Assembly: GCA_021292165.1 (NCBI GenBank)
Contig: CM037878.1
Span: 5,086,804-5,150,803, forward strand
Direction: 5' to 3'
Length of the DNA stretch: 64,000 nt
Source: Shinisaurus crocodilurus
Lineage: Eukaryota; Chordata; Lepidosauria; Squamata; Shinisauridae
Each line of letters begins with the position of its first letter. Within the stretch, counting starts at the first letter, position 1. A model generated the notes under the pieces. It was not told the origin of the DNA, made no database searches, and saw nothing but the letters and a program-made list of their open reading frames with translations. The position numbers and the translations under genes were made by a program. Of this stretch, positions 54,563 to 64,000 are shown piece after piece.

Positions 54563-54780
54563 TTAAGAATGAAAGAAGAGCCCTGCTGGATCAGACCAAG
54601 GGTCCGTGTAGTCCAGCATTCTGTGCATACAGTGGCCAACCGGTGCCCACGGGAAACCCACAAGCAGGACAGGAGTACAGCAGCACCCTCCTTCACTATC
54701 CAGGAGAAGCCAGTGCCTGCAGGGGGAAAGCTGGTGGCCCTTTTAACAGCCAGATGCAGCACCCAAGAGGGTGAAGCTTC
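54563..54780. repeat. Interspersed repeat of unknown class
   Basis: AAGAGCCCTGCTGGATCAGAC, CAAGGGTCCGTGTAGTCCAG and GTGCCCACGGGAAACCCAC have the look of a dispersed squamate repeat. The class is not assigned. Confidence 0.45.
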
Positions 54781-54856
54781 CAGAAAGACACTCCTGATCT
54801 GATGATAAAATGCCAGTTGCTCCTCCAGTCCATGGTGGAGTAACTTGTCAGTATTA

Positions 54857-55109
54857 CAGTAATACCTTGGATTGCAAGTAACTTGGTTTGAGAGCGTTTT
54901 GCAAGACAAGCAATTTTTTAAATATTTATTTAATATATTTTTTTTACTTGATATACAAGCGACGCCTTGCAATACAAGTACTGTAGTACGGCTTAAATTA
55001 AAAATCTCTGTACACATTTGGGGGGGGGGATTTCGTTTTGATATAAGAGTGTTTTGGATTACAAGCACGTTTCCGGAACGAATTATGCTCTCAATCCAAG
55101 GCATGACTG
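54857..55109. mobile_element. Tigger-like mariner MITE
   Basis: It is a 253-bp element with CAGTAATACCTTGGATTGC at the left and CAAGGCATGACTG at the right, flanked by TA (54855-54856 and 55110-55111). It is near-identical to 39428-39683. Confidence 0.9.
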
Positions 55110-55299
55110 TATTCCAAGTTCAGGGTTGCTGTCTATGGTCCTGAAATTAACCCGAGTCCCAGATATGATCCTGCTGCCTTTCCCACAGTGTGCCTTCTCA
55201 CCTGAGCGATTGCTCAGAGCAAATGATAGAAGCCCAGATGGAGTGTGGGTGGCATCTCTATCACTTCAGCTGCTGGAGCATAAAGCAAGAGGAACTGAG

Positions 55300-55522
55300 A
55301 GAGAGCCAGTGTGGTGCAGTGGTTAGAGTGTTGGACTGGGACTTGAAAGATACGGGTTCTAGTCCCCACTCAGCCTTGAGTCACTGGTTGACTTTGGCCC
55401 AGTCACTGGCTCTCAGGCTAACCTACCTCAGTCACGGGGTTGTTGGAGGATAAAATGGAGAGGAGGAGGATCATAAACACCACCTTGGGTATCTTGGGGG
55501 AAAGGTGGGATATAAACGTAAC
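55300..55522 (+). mobile_element. MIR-type tRNA-derived SINE
   Basis: GAGAGCCAGTGTGGTGCAGT, GGTTAGAGTGTTGGACTGGG, GGTTCTAGTCCCCACTCAGC and AGGTGGGATATAAACG are followed by an AAAC-repeat tail. Confidence 0.85.
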
Positions 55523-56387
55523 AAACAAACAAACAAACAAACAAAGTTCCTGCAGTGGCAATGGTGGTGGAGAGAAGGGCCAATGGGAGCACTCAATTTG
55601 CTCCCGAGAAAGTCCGCCTGTGTGAGCAGTGCCATTCTGGATACACGTCCATGTGAAGAATCTTCTTGGAAAGCAACTCCAATGCTCCTTATCCAAGATG
55701 GCTCCCAGCAAGGACAGGTCATTGCTGAGGCTCGTATATGGCTTATTCCTCAGAGCGGTACAGATCTAGCCTTCCAGTACCACTCTCATTTTAGCCCTGC
55801 TTCCCCCATCATCCCATCTAACTATACCTGTGTGGGGTTTAGGCTGCAGCAAGCAGCACAAAGAAGCAGAAATGCCACCCCACAAACACACACACACGTG
55901 GGTGCTTCTGGTAGGTTAGCCTTGTGTTACTTGTGTGACAGCTCTACACTTTCTTCCTCCTGGTTTCTTGTCTTCTCAGATGAGATGAATTGTATCGCCC
56001 ATGACATGCAGGCGATTTGATCTTTATTGCATGCATGATTTAGCTCGATTGAATATTTCGGTGCTTTTGAACCATGCGGGCAGATAGATGCATCCCAACA
56101 AACCCAAACGAAGCTCTCCCGCAACAACATTGAAGGTAAAATGTTGAGATGCTCCTTAGTGTCAGTCTTAGCAACTTCCACTGCATAATTATGCGGGTCA
56201 TCTCAGGAAACTATGGAAATTTGTCTTTTAAAGGCTCACTTTGACTGTAAGCATATCAGGTAGATGCACGCCCCTGGTTAGCTGCACAATGGACCCTTAA
56301 AACAAATTCATTTGATTTTTCCTTGCTATTTTTTTTAAAGTGTTTTCTTACAAACAAAACAAAAAACAACAAGTAAACAAAAATTTT
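55523..56387. other. Stretch without recognised gene
   Basis: A CA microsatellite at 55882-55898. The ORF 55505-56020 begins inside a SINE tail and has no motif. Confidence 0.4.
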
Positions 56388-56470
56388 CATAGAATCATAG
56401 AATGGTAGAGTTGGGAAGGGCCTATAAGGCCATCAAGTCCAACCCCCTGCTCAGTGTAGGTATCCAAGTT
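56388..56470 (-). mobile_element. CR1 LINE 3' tail
   Basis: CATAGAATCATAGAATGGTAG is followed by GGGCCTATAAGGCCATCAAG and CCAACCCCCTGCTCAGTG, a short CR1 3' end. Confidence 0.8.
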
Positions 56471-57011
56471 TTCTTCCTCTCCTCCCCCAGGATCATCTTG
56501 AAAAGGTTGCTTTCTCCAACCAATACCGGCATTTCAAAAAAACAGTGACAAATTGAGGGTAATTGGAACTAGGAGAAAGAGTGTCTTAAAGTACTGACTG
56601 CATTATGAGTATGCATTTCAGCATTGCGACAGGCCAGTGGGGCCTGTGGTGGTCTAGTAAGGTTGCTGGATTTATTCCACCCATAACCACTTTGTCACTT
56701 GTCTGTCATAAGGTAGGCTAATCTGTGCAATCAGCTTGTTTTGGAATGCAGAATAAATGATCCATTTCATTTCCATTCCGCTATTGTGTAAAAAAAGGGG
56801 GGGGAATACAAAATATAACAATGTAATTGTGCTTTGTGAGTGCTCCATTGAAATTTTGCTGCTTTTTCATCAAAGTCCTGATCACCAGACATTATGCAGA
56901 GGCAGACAATCAAGCTCATTCCTAATACATTAAGGAATATGATCTAAATGAGAGTAAAATAAAATAAAACTATTTTCCCTTGACATTTTTTTTTCCCAGG
57001 AGCCTGAGACC
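56471..57011. other. Stretch without recognised gene
   Basis: AT-rich unique-looking DNA. Confidence 0.4.
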
Positions 57012-57110
57012 TGAGGCTGCAATCTAATGCACATTTCCTTGGAGTTAAGCCCCAATGAATTCAGTGGGGCTTACTTCTGAGTAAACGTACAGAGATTGCT
57101 GCATCCTTTC
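57012..57110. mobile_element. Palindromic MITE of the CAATCCTATGC type
   Basis: GGCTGCAATCTAATGCACATT, AGCCCCAATGAATTCAGTGG and GGCTTACTTCTGAGTAAACG then GATTGCTGC form an imperfect palindrome. A fragment of similar sequence occurs at 19030-19100. Confidence 0.5.
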
Positions 57111-57263
57111 CTCTTGGCTTACACCTTACAGAATAAGGGGAAGTGTAACTTCCGTCACTTGGTAACACGGAGCTTCTAAGGAGTGTTCCCAGTGAGTGTG
57201 TATATATGGGGACACAACCACCACAGTGGCTAAGGACAATGGATCCACAGTACTTCATCTAAT

Positions 57264-57317
57264 GCAGCCTTCTCCAACCTGGTGCCAACCAGATGTGTTG
57301 TATTACAACTTTACATC
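57264..57317. mobile_element. Left end of a CAGCCTTCCCC-type MITE
   Basis: CAGCCTTCTCCAACCTGGTG is followed by CCAGATGTGTTGTATTACAA, cut by the following 5S-derived repeat. Confidence 0.6.
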
Positions 57318-57425
57318 TGGACAGCCCTGAACAGCCTGATCTCGTCTGATCTTGGAAGCTAAGCAGGGTCAGGCCTGGTTAGTACTTGGATGGGTGACCA
57401 CCTTGGAATACCAGGTGCTGCTGGG
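57318..57425 (+). mobile_element. 5S rRNA-derived head of a composite SINE
   Basis: CCTGAACAGCCTGATCTCGT, CTGATCTTGGAAGCTAAGC, AGGGTCAGGCCTGGTTAGTA and CTTGGATGGGTGACCACC cover nearly all of a 5S rRNA after its first 20 bases, including the internal polymerase III promoter. The 5' end is degenerate and a tRNA-type SINE follows directly at 57426. This makes it a SINE component and not a functional 5S gene. Confidence 0.8.
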
Positions 57426-57622
57426 AGGGACCATTGCTCAGTGTGAGAGAGCACCTACTTGGCACGTAGAAGGTCCCAGGTTTGGTCCTCGGCCTCCATG
57501 TAGGGCTTGGAAAGAATCCTGCCTGAAACCCTGGAGACCCACTGCCAGTCAGTGTCGACAATACTGGGCTAGATGGACCAGGGGTCTGACTCAGAATAAG
57601 GTAGCTTCCTATGTTCCTAACT
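57426..57622 (+). mobile_element. tRNA-derived squamate SINE
   Basis: GCTCAGTGTGAGAGAGCACC is an A-box-like head and GGTTTGGTCCTCGGC a B-box-like part. It is followed by CCTGAAACCCTGGAGACCC, CAGTGTCGACAATACTGGGC, TAGATGGACCAGGGGTCTGA and the tail AAGGTAGCTTCCTATGTTCC. Related copies lie at 17075, 45105, 49790 and 60610. Confidence 0.8.
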
Positions 57623-57724
57623 TCTATCATCCCCAGTGAGAATTCCATTGGGTTGGAAATTATATGGGTGAGAATTTCAGTTCAATTTGTTTTTGATATG
57701 AATCTGCCAACATACACAAAGGTC

Positions 57725-58348
57725 TGTTAGTGCTGGAGGAGATTTGTAATCCAATCTGTGTGCTAACAGCTGCCTTGTATTCCACACAGAGAGTTTGCAG
57801 AATATTACCTCCCAGCACAGCGTGCTGCGTGCAGATCCAGCCTGGCCTGCCCTTGTTATGACATTAGCTTCCAGCTTCCCCAGTTGCAGATTAATCCAGT
57901 ACTCAGGAAACACTCTGGAACACCACAGGTCTAATTCTACCTGTTTATTTACTTATTCAAAGCAAGTTCTAGTTCTACAGAGTATACATTTCCTAGTTAC
58001 AGTCCATGTGCAGAGTATAAATGCACAGCAGGCATTAGTCCAGTGGAGAGAAGTTGAGCTTCACCCCACCTTAGCAAAGGCATTACATTGTTGCAGGAAC
58101 AAAGGAAAAAGACCAAAGTGAAGAAGAACAAATCCTTCCCCTTAAAATGGCTTCTGCCTGAACAACCCAGTATGTCACAGAACAGCACACACGTGACTGG
58201 TGTCTCATTCCCACAGATTTGGTTCCCATGAGTCCGAGAATAGACTCTGTGTGTAGTAGACACAACTGACCTGTTCCCAAAGCCAAGCTGTTCCAGAGAA
58301 ATGTGTAAACACTTTGTCTGCAGTTTGTAGTGACAACGCATCACAACA
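57725..58348 (-). mobile_element. Solo LTR, same family as 37412-38072
   Basis: The 624-bp element starts TGTTAG, ends CACAACA and is flanked exactly by AGGTC (57720-57724 and 58349-58353). It shares long stretches with 37412-38072, including GCAGATTAATCCA, CACCACAGGTCTAATTCTAC and GTATACATTTCCTAGTTACA. The minus-strand AATAAACAGG is conserved. Confidence 0.85.
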
Positions 58349-58353
58349 AGGTC

Positions 58354-58879
58354 TCCATATCTGGGCCAAAAAGAACTTTAGATTTTATTTTATTTTTAAA
58401 GTCGAATGTAGGAGAAACTGACACTGACAGGTATGTCCATCCAGGTCCAGGGGTTTCAATGGTTTTCTTTTAAAAGTCTAGATCTGACTCCCTGTGCATT
58501 CAGCCATGTTAATGCTGAAATTAGGGTTGTCACCTCTTTGTTTTCCTGACAGGCTCCTCATCTTTAACAGCTGCGTGGCAGGCAGGTACATTGTGGTCCT
58601 TTCCGTGCTGGGAATAGCTGTATCTATTGAATTTGGCTGGTGCAGATAGGTGAGAATTTTGTTTTTGTGCATTTTTTTTTACAAGAACTTTCCAAAATGT
58701 GTGCCTTGTATTCCACACATATACCAGAGAGAAAGAACTGCATTCAAGAATTTTGAAAAACTGAGAAGTTGAAACTGACAGATTCATTCATTTCTATCCC
58801 CAGCCAGCATGGCCAACACATCTGAAGGAGAAGCTTGATCATACTACCTCTGATACTGGAGGTAGCATATAGCCATCAG
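58354..58879. other. Stretch without recognised gene
   Basis: A short MITE remnant (CCAGCCAGCATGGCCAAC) lies at 58800-58830. Otherwise nothing was recognised. Confidence 0.4.
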
Positions 58880-59425
58880 GACTAGTGGCCATTGATAGCC
58901 TTCTCCTCCATGAATTTGTCCAACCCCCTTTTAAAGCCCTCCAAATTGGTGGCCATGACTACATCTTCTGGAAGTGAATCCCATAGTTTAACTATGTGCT
59001 GTGTGAAGAAGTCCCTCCTTTTATCTGTCCTGAACCTCCCACCGATCAGTTTCATGGGGTGACCCCGTTGGGTTCTAGTATGATGAGCGAAGGAGAAAAA
59101 TATATCCACTTTCTCCACACCATGCTTAATGCTGTACACCTCTATCATGTCTCCCCTCGTTCGCCTTTTTTCTAAGCTAAACAATCCCAGATGTTGTAAC
59201 CTTTCCTCACAGGGGAGTTGCTCCAGCCCCTTGACCAGTTTAGTTGCCCTTTTCTGCATTTTATCCGACTCTACAGTATCCTTTTTTTAGGTCCGGTGAC
59301 CAGAATTGTAGACAGCATTCCAAGTGAGGTTGCGCCATAGATTTGTATCAGGGCAGTCTGATCTTGGCAGTTTTCTTTTCAATTCCTTTCCTAATTATAC
59401 CCAACATGGAATTTGCCTATTTCAC
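58880..59425 (-). pseudogene. CR1 LINE C-terminal region, older subfamily
   Basis: The minus-strand frame 58882-59259 (125 residues) reads RATKLVKGLEQLPCEERLQH, LGLFSLEKRRTRGDMIEVYS, RFRTDKRRDFFTQHIVKLWD and LPEDVVMATNLEGFKRGLDK, a CR1-type C-terminus. Upstream (59260-59425), decayed sequence continues the RT thumb. The standard TCTATGAT 3' end is absent, so the 3' tail is lost or of another subfamily. Confidence 0.8.
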
Positions 59426-59458
59426 ACAGGGCGGCGGACACTCTGTGTCCATCTAGTC

Positions 59459-60138
59459 CAGGGGTCCTCAAACTTTTTAAACAGGGGGCCAGTTCATTGT
59501 CCCTCAGACTGTTGGGGGGACGGACTATAGTTTGAAAAAAATATGAACAAATGGATCAAGTAAAAAAAAAGGACCTGGGTCGTGTTTTTTTACTTGATAG
59601 AGGTGATTCCCCCCCCCCTTAAATGGAAAGTTAATTTATTTATTTATTTCATTTTTATACCTCCCAATAGCCGAAGCTCTCTGGGCGGTTTACAGCAATT
59701 AACAAGACAGTCCCTGCCCGCAGGCTTACAATCTAAAAAGACACGACACACAAGGAAAAAGGAATGGGGAGGGAAGAAGAGGGAATATTAATGAATACTC
59801 CTGGTAGGGCTGGTGGTATTTACATATATAGTTCCACAATTGTTTCATGCCTAACATGAATATACTTTTGTTTTTGCCATCACACAAATGAGCATACTCT
59901 GCTTCAATCCAAAGTAGTATTTTTGAAACATTAGAAGTCTGACTTAGCTACATCAGCTCATACATAAGAGGTAAAACACCACCACTAATTTTTCCATATT
60001 ATGGAAAAGAATTAAAAGAATCGGTGCTTGAAGCGAAAGAGTTAAAAAAAAGTCTGCTTCCGCCAATCGGCCGGCGGGCCGGATAAAAAGGCAAGGCGGG
60101 CCGGATGTGGCCCGCGGGCCTTAGTTTGAAGACCACTG
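59459..60138. mobile_element. Non-autonomous hAT (Charlie-like) in a SINE
   Basis: It starts CAGGGGTCCTCAAACTTTTT and ends CTTAGTTTGAAGACCACTG. The exact 8-bp duplication ATCTAGTC lies at 59451-59458 and 60139-60146. GGGGGCCAGTTCATTG at the left and GGCCGGATGTGGCCCGCGGG at the right are subterminal blocks typical of this hAT group. It carries an L2 3' end (59628-59790) and has no transposase ORF. Confidence 0.88.
59628..59790 (-). mobile_element. L2 LINE 3' end inside a hAT element
   Basis: TTTATTTATTTATTTCATTT is followed by CCCAATAGCCGAAGCTCTCT and GGGCGGTTTACAGCAATTAA, the reversed 3' UTR of the second L2 subfamily. It lies within the hAT element 59459-60138. Confidence 0.7.
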
Positions 60139-60309
60139 ATCTAGTCTAATACTATTGACACTGATTGCCAGAGGGCTCAGAGATGGAAGGTGTCATACTA
60201 TCAAATTATTGCCTGGGACTTCTGGTCCTGGTTTCTTGCTTGAGCTCATTTAACTCCCTGTCCGTAGGGCCCTGGGGGGGAGCAGAAATAGGGGTTTCCA
60301 TGATTCCAC

Positions 60310-60535
60310 CAACTCCACAGGTTGGATGTCTGCCAGGGTGGTGATCTCAGGGTCCTGCCCCCATTTTATGCTCAGAGTCACCCGCACTGTGAAGCAGGTT
60401 AGTCTAAGAAAGATTGACCAAGCTCTCACAGTGGGCTTCATGGCTGAGTAGGGATGTGAACCCATCTTCCCCTGCCCCTCTGTCCAAATCCAGCATCCAC
60501 CCACAGAGACCACACAAGCCATCACAACGGGCTTA
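60310..60535 (-). mobile_element. Diverged MIR-type SINE
   Basis: GTGGGCTTCATGGCTGAGTAG and GGATGTGAACCCATCTTCC recall the reversed core of the other MIR-type copies. It is strongly diverged. Confidence 0.5.
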
Positions 60536-60696
60536 GCATTCAGGCCAGGTCAGCCTGGTCTCCATAGGAAAATGATGCTGATAGTGGAAGGGACTGTAGT
60601 TCACTGGGAGCTCTGGGGCCTTTTGCATGCGGAAGGACCCAAATAGGTCTGGGAAAGAGCCATCCAAAACCCCAGAGAGCCGGTTGCAGTCAGTAT

Positions 60697-60805
60697 CCCC
60701 CCACCCCGGTACCCTCCAGGTGTTCTGGCCTACAACTCCTGCTAACCCAGCCAACACAGCGCTGGTCAGGGATGTAAACATCTGAAGGGCACCAGGGGTG
60801 CAAAA
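60697..60805. mobile_element. Diverged palindromic MITE in a SINE
   Basis: GGTACCCTCCAGGTGTTCTGG, CCTACAACTCCTGCTAACCC and the inverse-like CATCTGAAGGGCACCAGG form a decayed hairpin between two parts of a tRNA-type SINE. Confidence 0.55.
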
Positions 60806-60818
60806 GTATGGCATAGAC

Positions 60819-60897
60819 CAGTGTTCTCCAACACTTGGGTCCCCAGATGTTTTTGGCCTACAACTCCCAGCATGCCCCAGCCAGCGTAGGAACACTG
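60819..60897. mobile_element. Palindromic hAT MITE, one arm shortened, inside a SINE
   Basis: The 79-bp element starts CAGTGTTCTCC and ends GGAACACTG. The exact 8-bp duplication GCATAGAC lies at 60811-60818 and 60898-60905. The right arm is mostly deleted. Confidence 0.88.
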
Positions 60898-60964
60898 GCA
60901 TAGACAATACTGGGAGGCTGGACCACTGGTATGACTTATTGTAAGTCAGTTTCACAGATTCAGA

Positions 60965-61019
60965 TTTTATTTATTTATTATTATATTTATCAATCGCCCA
61001 TCTGGCCGGTCACCCGGTA
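60965..61019 (-). mobile_element. L2 LINE 3' terminal fragment
   Basis: TTTATTTATTATTATATTTAT is followed by CAATCGCCCATCTGGCCGG and TCACCCGG, the extreme 3' end of the REYG-type L2, about 55 bp long. Confidence 0.75.
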
Positions 61020-62849
61020 TGAAAGAAATCACCACATCATAAGTCTCTCCCCAGTTCCAGCATTAGTACCTTGGGCTGGGACTAGAAATGTGAAGGCCTG
61101 GGTATAACCAGGGGAACAAATGGGAATGTCCTCCTTTTTTTTGCCAGGAATTTTTTAAAAATTAATTGGGGGGGGGGAGTCTTATTTTACCCAGGGGTGG
61201 TGGTGGTTTCTCAAGTCTTCACATATATCCAGTGTCAACCATATCACTGAGGCAATGTTAACAGTCAGGTCAAAGAGGACAAAGTTTTTATCTTGAAGGA
61301 AGCCAGACAAGATCTCCTCTGAAACCTGCTGCTTCATTTTGTGCTTTCAGAATAAAGAGGCGAAGAACTGGATTTCTGGTGCTTTTTAGATGAAGGCCAT
61401 ACAATTGCACTTTGCAGAGAGGCAACTAGAGAAAGGTTGGGAGAGGGCATGTCTTAGAGCTGATTGCATCCTCACTAGCCCCTACCTTGATTACAGGAAG
61501 GGCGCTATAATCACATCGTATTGACAACACTACGGATGGGTCAGCTAAATTGTTCAGCACCATGGAAACAAGGAGGCAAAATCATCACATTTTAAGACAG
61601 ACTAGGACATAAATCTTTGGTGGCGTTTGACTCTTGGAAATCAAAGCTGACCTTCATTAAAAGGGTTCCCAAGCCATTTCAGCTGCTGTCTCTAAACCCT
61701 TGCACTGTGATTTCAAATGTTCTGTTGTCTTTGAGATAAGAGAACATTCCCAAGAATAGAAGAAGAAGAAGTGTCTGTCTGTGTCTCTCGTGGGCTGCTC
61801 ATTGATTACATCTTCCTGGCCAGGAGCTGCATCCTTCAGTACTTCAATCAAAACACCAGTGTTTTTGTACCCAAAAAATATACCAAAGTGCACATCTGAA
61901 AAGTTTCCAAATAGTGTTTTGTTAAGGGCTTTTAAGGAGAAGAGTCAAGACTTTAAACTTGAATATGAAGCTGAAAAACTGAGTTTTCAAATTCAACAGC
62001 TCACAAATTCAGATAACTGCAAGCCATGTTAAATGTCTGTGTAGCACAGACGTAACTTAGTGTCAAACTCAGATATCATCTGCAGTTGCCTGAAGAACTC
62101 ATGCTCTAAAACTACTTTTCCTTCCTGACTTTTATATCCACAGCCCCTTCACAGATGCCTACGTGGTGTAACCTCTCTCTCTCTCTCTCCCCGTGTGTGT
62201 GTGTGTGTGTGTGTGTGTGTCTCACCCCTTCTTCAAGGTAAACTTTCCCCTCTTGGGTTGCAAATTTGTGATTTAACAAATACCTTGTTAGTGGATGGGA
62301 TCGGGGTGGGTTTTGATCAGGGCTGCAATGAATATTCAAGGGTGAACATTTCCAGAGCAAAAAAAGTGGGGGCTTGTGGGGGGCAAAATAATTGAGGCTC
62401 TGATCAGCTGCTTCAGCACACGTTCCCCCCTTCCACTGGATCTCCTTATTCCTCAGTCAGAACATGTTCCCAGCACATCAGGGATCACATCATGATGAGT
62501 GTAATGATGTTACAATACCACATAGCCAATCAGATTTGGCACTGTGACATCACCGAGAGCCAAGGTAGCCCATTCAACATGACAGTGATGCTTCCTACAT
62601 TGCATTGCCCTCTCTCTGGAGAGAAGGGAATATTCAATGCCAGGCAGGAGAGGAAGGGACGTGTAAGCTAGCGGCTCTTGTGGGTTCTGCTGCTGCAACT
62701 GCTAGGAAAGTAAGATGAAAATACACAGCTCTTCCTCAAAATTGCCAAAAGATCTGGGAGATGAGTGCTTTTAGTTCCTGGAAACAAGGTTGTGAAAATT
62801 GGGCATCTGTTTCAACTCAGACCAGGTTTGCACCAGGTCTCTTCTTTTG
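61020..62849. other. Longest unassigned stretch
   Basis: About 1.8 kb with only a CT-GT microsatellite and chance ORFs below 90 codons. No gene was seen. Confidence 0.4.
62170..62222. repeat. CT-GT compound microsatellite
   Basis: CT units, CCCC, then about 14 GT units. Confidence 0.93.
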
Positions 62850-62965
62850 TACTGTAAAGAGCTACCATGATGGCATTGTCATTGTATTATGTGTAAACTG
62901 CCCAGAGTGCTTTGGCTATTGGGTGGTACAGAAATGTAATAATTGAATTGAAATGAAATTAATTG
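62850..62965 (+). mobile_element. L2 LINE 3' end, short
   Basis: GTAAACTGCCCAGAGTGCTTT with GGCTATTGGGTGGTACAGAA resembles the second-subfamily L2 3' UTR. It ends in an AAT/AATTG-rich tail. Confidence 0.55.
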
Positions 62966-62975
62966 TATAAATCAG

Positions 62976-63040
62976 CCTTCCCCAACTTGGTGCCCTCCCA
63001 GATGTATTGGACTACAACTCCCAGCATCCTGTGGGCTCCT
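62976..63040. mobile_element. Left half of a CAGCCTTCCCC-type MITE
   Basis: CAGCCTTCCCCAACTTGGTG is followed by GGACTACAACTCCCAGCATC. No right arm follows. Confidence 0.65.
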
Positions 63041-64000
63041 GGATCTGTGTTCCATAGTCCACCACTAATGGATCACTCACTGGGCACTTTGCACAAAAGA
63101 GCCTGGCCTCAGAACACACAGGAGAACTTGAGCACTTTGCTAACGCTTCTCTGCCTAGAACCCTAAATGGTATCTTGGGACTCCAGGCACATAATCAGAA
63201 ATCTCTGGTCCTGATGTGACATGCTCATTAGGCATGTGTAAAGCAGCAAAATCCAAGCTGCGGGTTCTCTGAATTCCCCCTTGAAGTTCATTCTAACTCT
63301 TGTCTGTATCAGATTGTGAGCTTTCGTTTGTTTTTTGTTTTGTTTTTTTCGCATGAAAATGTACACATTTTTAGAACACTTTGTTGTTGTTGTTCTGCAA
63401 ATCCCATTAGAAGCTTGGAAATATATGGACTTCGACTGCAGGTTGTGTTTGGGTCCACATTCCATTCCAAGAACTGCACACTGAATAAATTCTGGTCAAA
63501 GACAAGCTGAAATGAATTTCTCATACATCCCTGGTGTGTATTATCAGGAGGTTTGTGCATAAAGGTTGCACAAGAGCCATGGTGAAATTGACCAGAGTTC
63601 CCCCTCCACAATGCTCAAGGAGCACTGAGCTTTCTCGGACCAACGTGCAAAGAAATGAAAGGGGCGGGGAGAAGGAGCCTTTTCAGGGTGGGGGAAGGGA
63701 ACATATGGCATTGCTGGAGTTGTTCAGAAACTACTTGGATCTCCAAAACATTCCATAGAGTTTCTATGCATTTCTGATACCATGGGTAGAAGAACAGCAG
63801 AAAATTCCTGAGCAAGAAAAGGACACTTTCCACACATCCTTGCAACAGCCAATGACTAACAAAAGGCGGCGGGTGGATCTGGATGAACCAGGCACAAGAT
63901 GATGGAGGGTTATATACAAAACAGAACAAAAGAGAAAGAATCTGGTAAATGCAAACCAGCTTGATCTCCTTAACCAACACCTCCCCACCTCCCCTGGTGA
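63041..64000. other. Stretch without recognised gene
   Basis: ORFs on the minus strand (up to 121 codons) lack motifs. A fragment at 63300-63530 may be an old MITE with a CATACATCCCTGG end. Confidence 0.35.

Larger units (their letters stand above)
59435..60200 (-). mobile_element. tRNA-derived SINE fragment split by a hAT element
   Basis: GTGTCCATCTAGTC lies before the hAT element and ATCTAGTCTAATACTATTG, ACACTGATTGCCAGAGG after it. Joined, they read as the reverse of the SINE tail region. Confidence 0.65.
60610..60958 (+). mobile_element. tRNA-derived SINE split by two MITEs
   Basis: TTTTGCATGCGGAAGGACCC and AGAGAGCCGGTTGCAGTCAG lie to the left. GACAATACTGGGAGGCTGG and ACCACTGGTATGACTTATTG follow the MITEs at 60697 and 60819. 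Confidence 0.72.

Noticed and set aside
57318..57425. Functional 5S rRNA gene
   Set aside because: The first 20 bases and the 3' end with terminator are missing, and it runs into a SINE body.

Overview
This window looks like intergenic or intronic DNA from a squamate reptile (lizard or snake). The assignment rests on the repeat mix: CR1 and L2 LINEs with characteristic 3' ends, a vertebrate L1, tRNA-, MIR- and 5S-type SINEs, Tigger-like mariner elements, a small Helitron and many hAT-type MITEs. All family names come from recognition, not from a database search. I see no intact host gene. The only host-like coding piece is one candidate signal-peptide exon at 26056-26134, and it lies inside a transposon.

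Layout. 1-9 kb: unique-looking DNA with L2, 5S/CR1 and MITE fragments and one probable solo LTR (4139-4745). 9-12.7 kb: an LTR-like repeat, a MITE between microsatellites and a MIR-type SINE. 12.8-15.5 kb: a long decayed L2 whose ORF is split by a hAT-type element built from GAGTC repeats (13092-13678). 16-21.7 kb: CR1, Tigger, SINEs and three hAT MITEs with exact 8-bp target duplications. 21.7-24.2 kb: a nested stack, with L2 inside Tigger inside an LTR-like repeat. 25.4-34.1 kb: the centrepiece, a hAT transposon with 16-bp terminal inverted repeats and an exact 8-bp duplication. It carries a decayed transposase gene and about 1 kb of foreign-looking DNA holding the signal exon. A full-length L1 with both ORFs open (27725-33152) splits the transposase gene and is flanked by a perfect 21-bp duplication.

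34.5-40 kb: two solo LTRs with exact 5-bp duplications, MITEs, and a Helitron with a Tigger element in its 5' end. 40-50 kb: L2 and CR1 copies, including a 2.7-kb L2 interrupted by CR1, plus SINEs and MITEs. 50-64 kb: a minisatellite, a decayed L2 carrying a hairpin, the 3' end of another LINE family ending in a zinc-finger motif, a second solo LTR of the 37.4-kb family, a 5S-tRNA composite SINE, CR1, and a hAT element inside a SINE.

The sequences do not form a pathway. The window is a layered record of transposition, and insertions within insertions give the relative order of activity. The L1 is the youngest large insertion seen.
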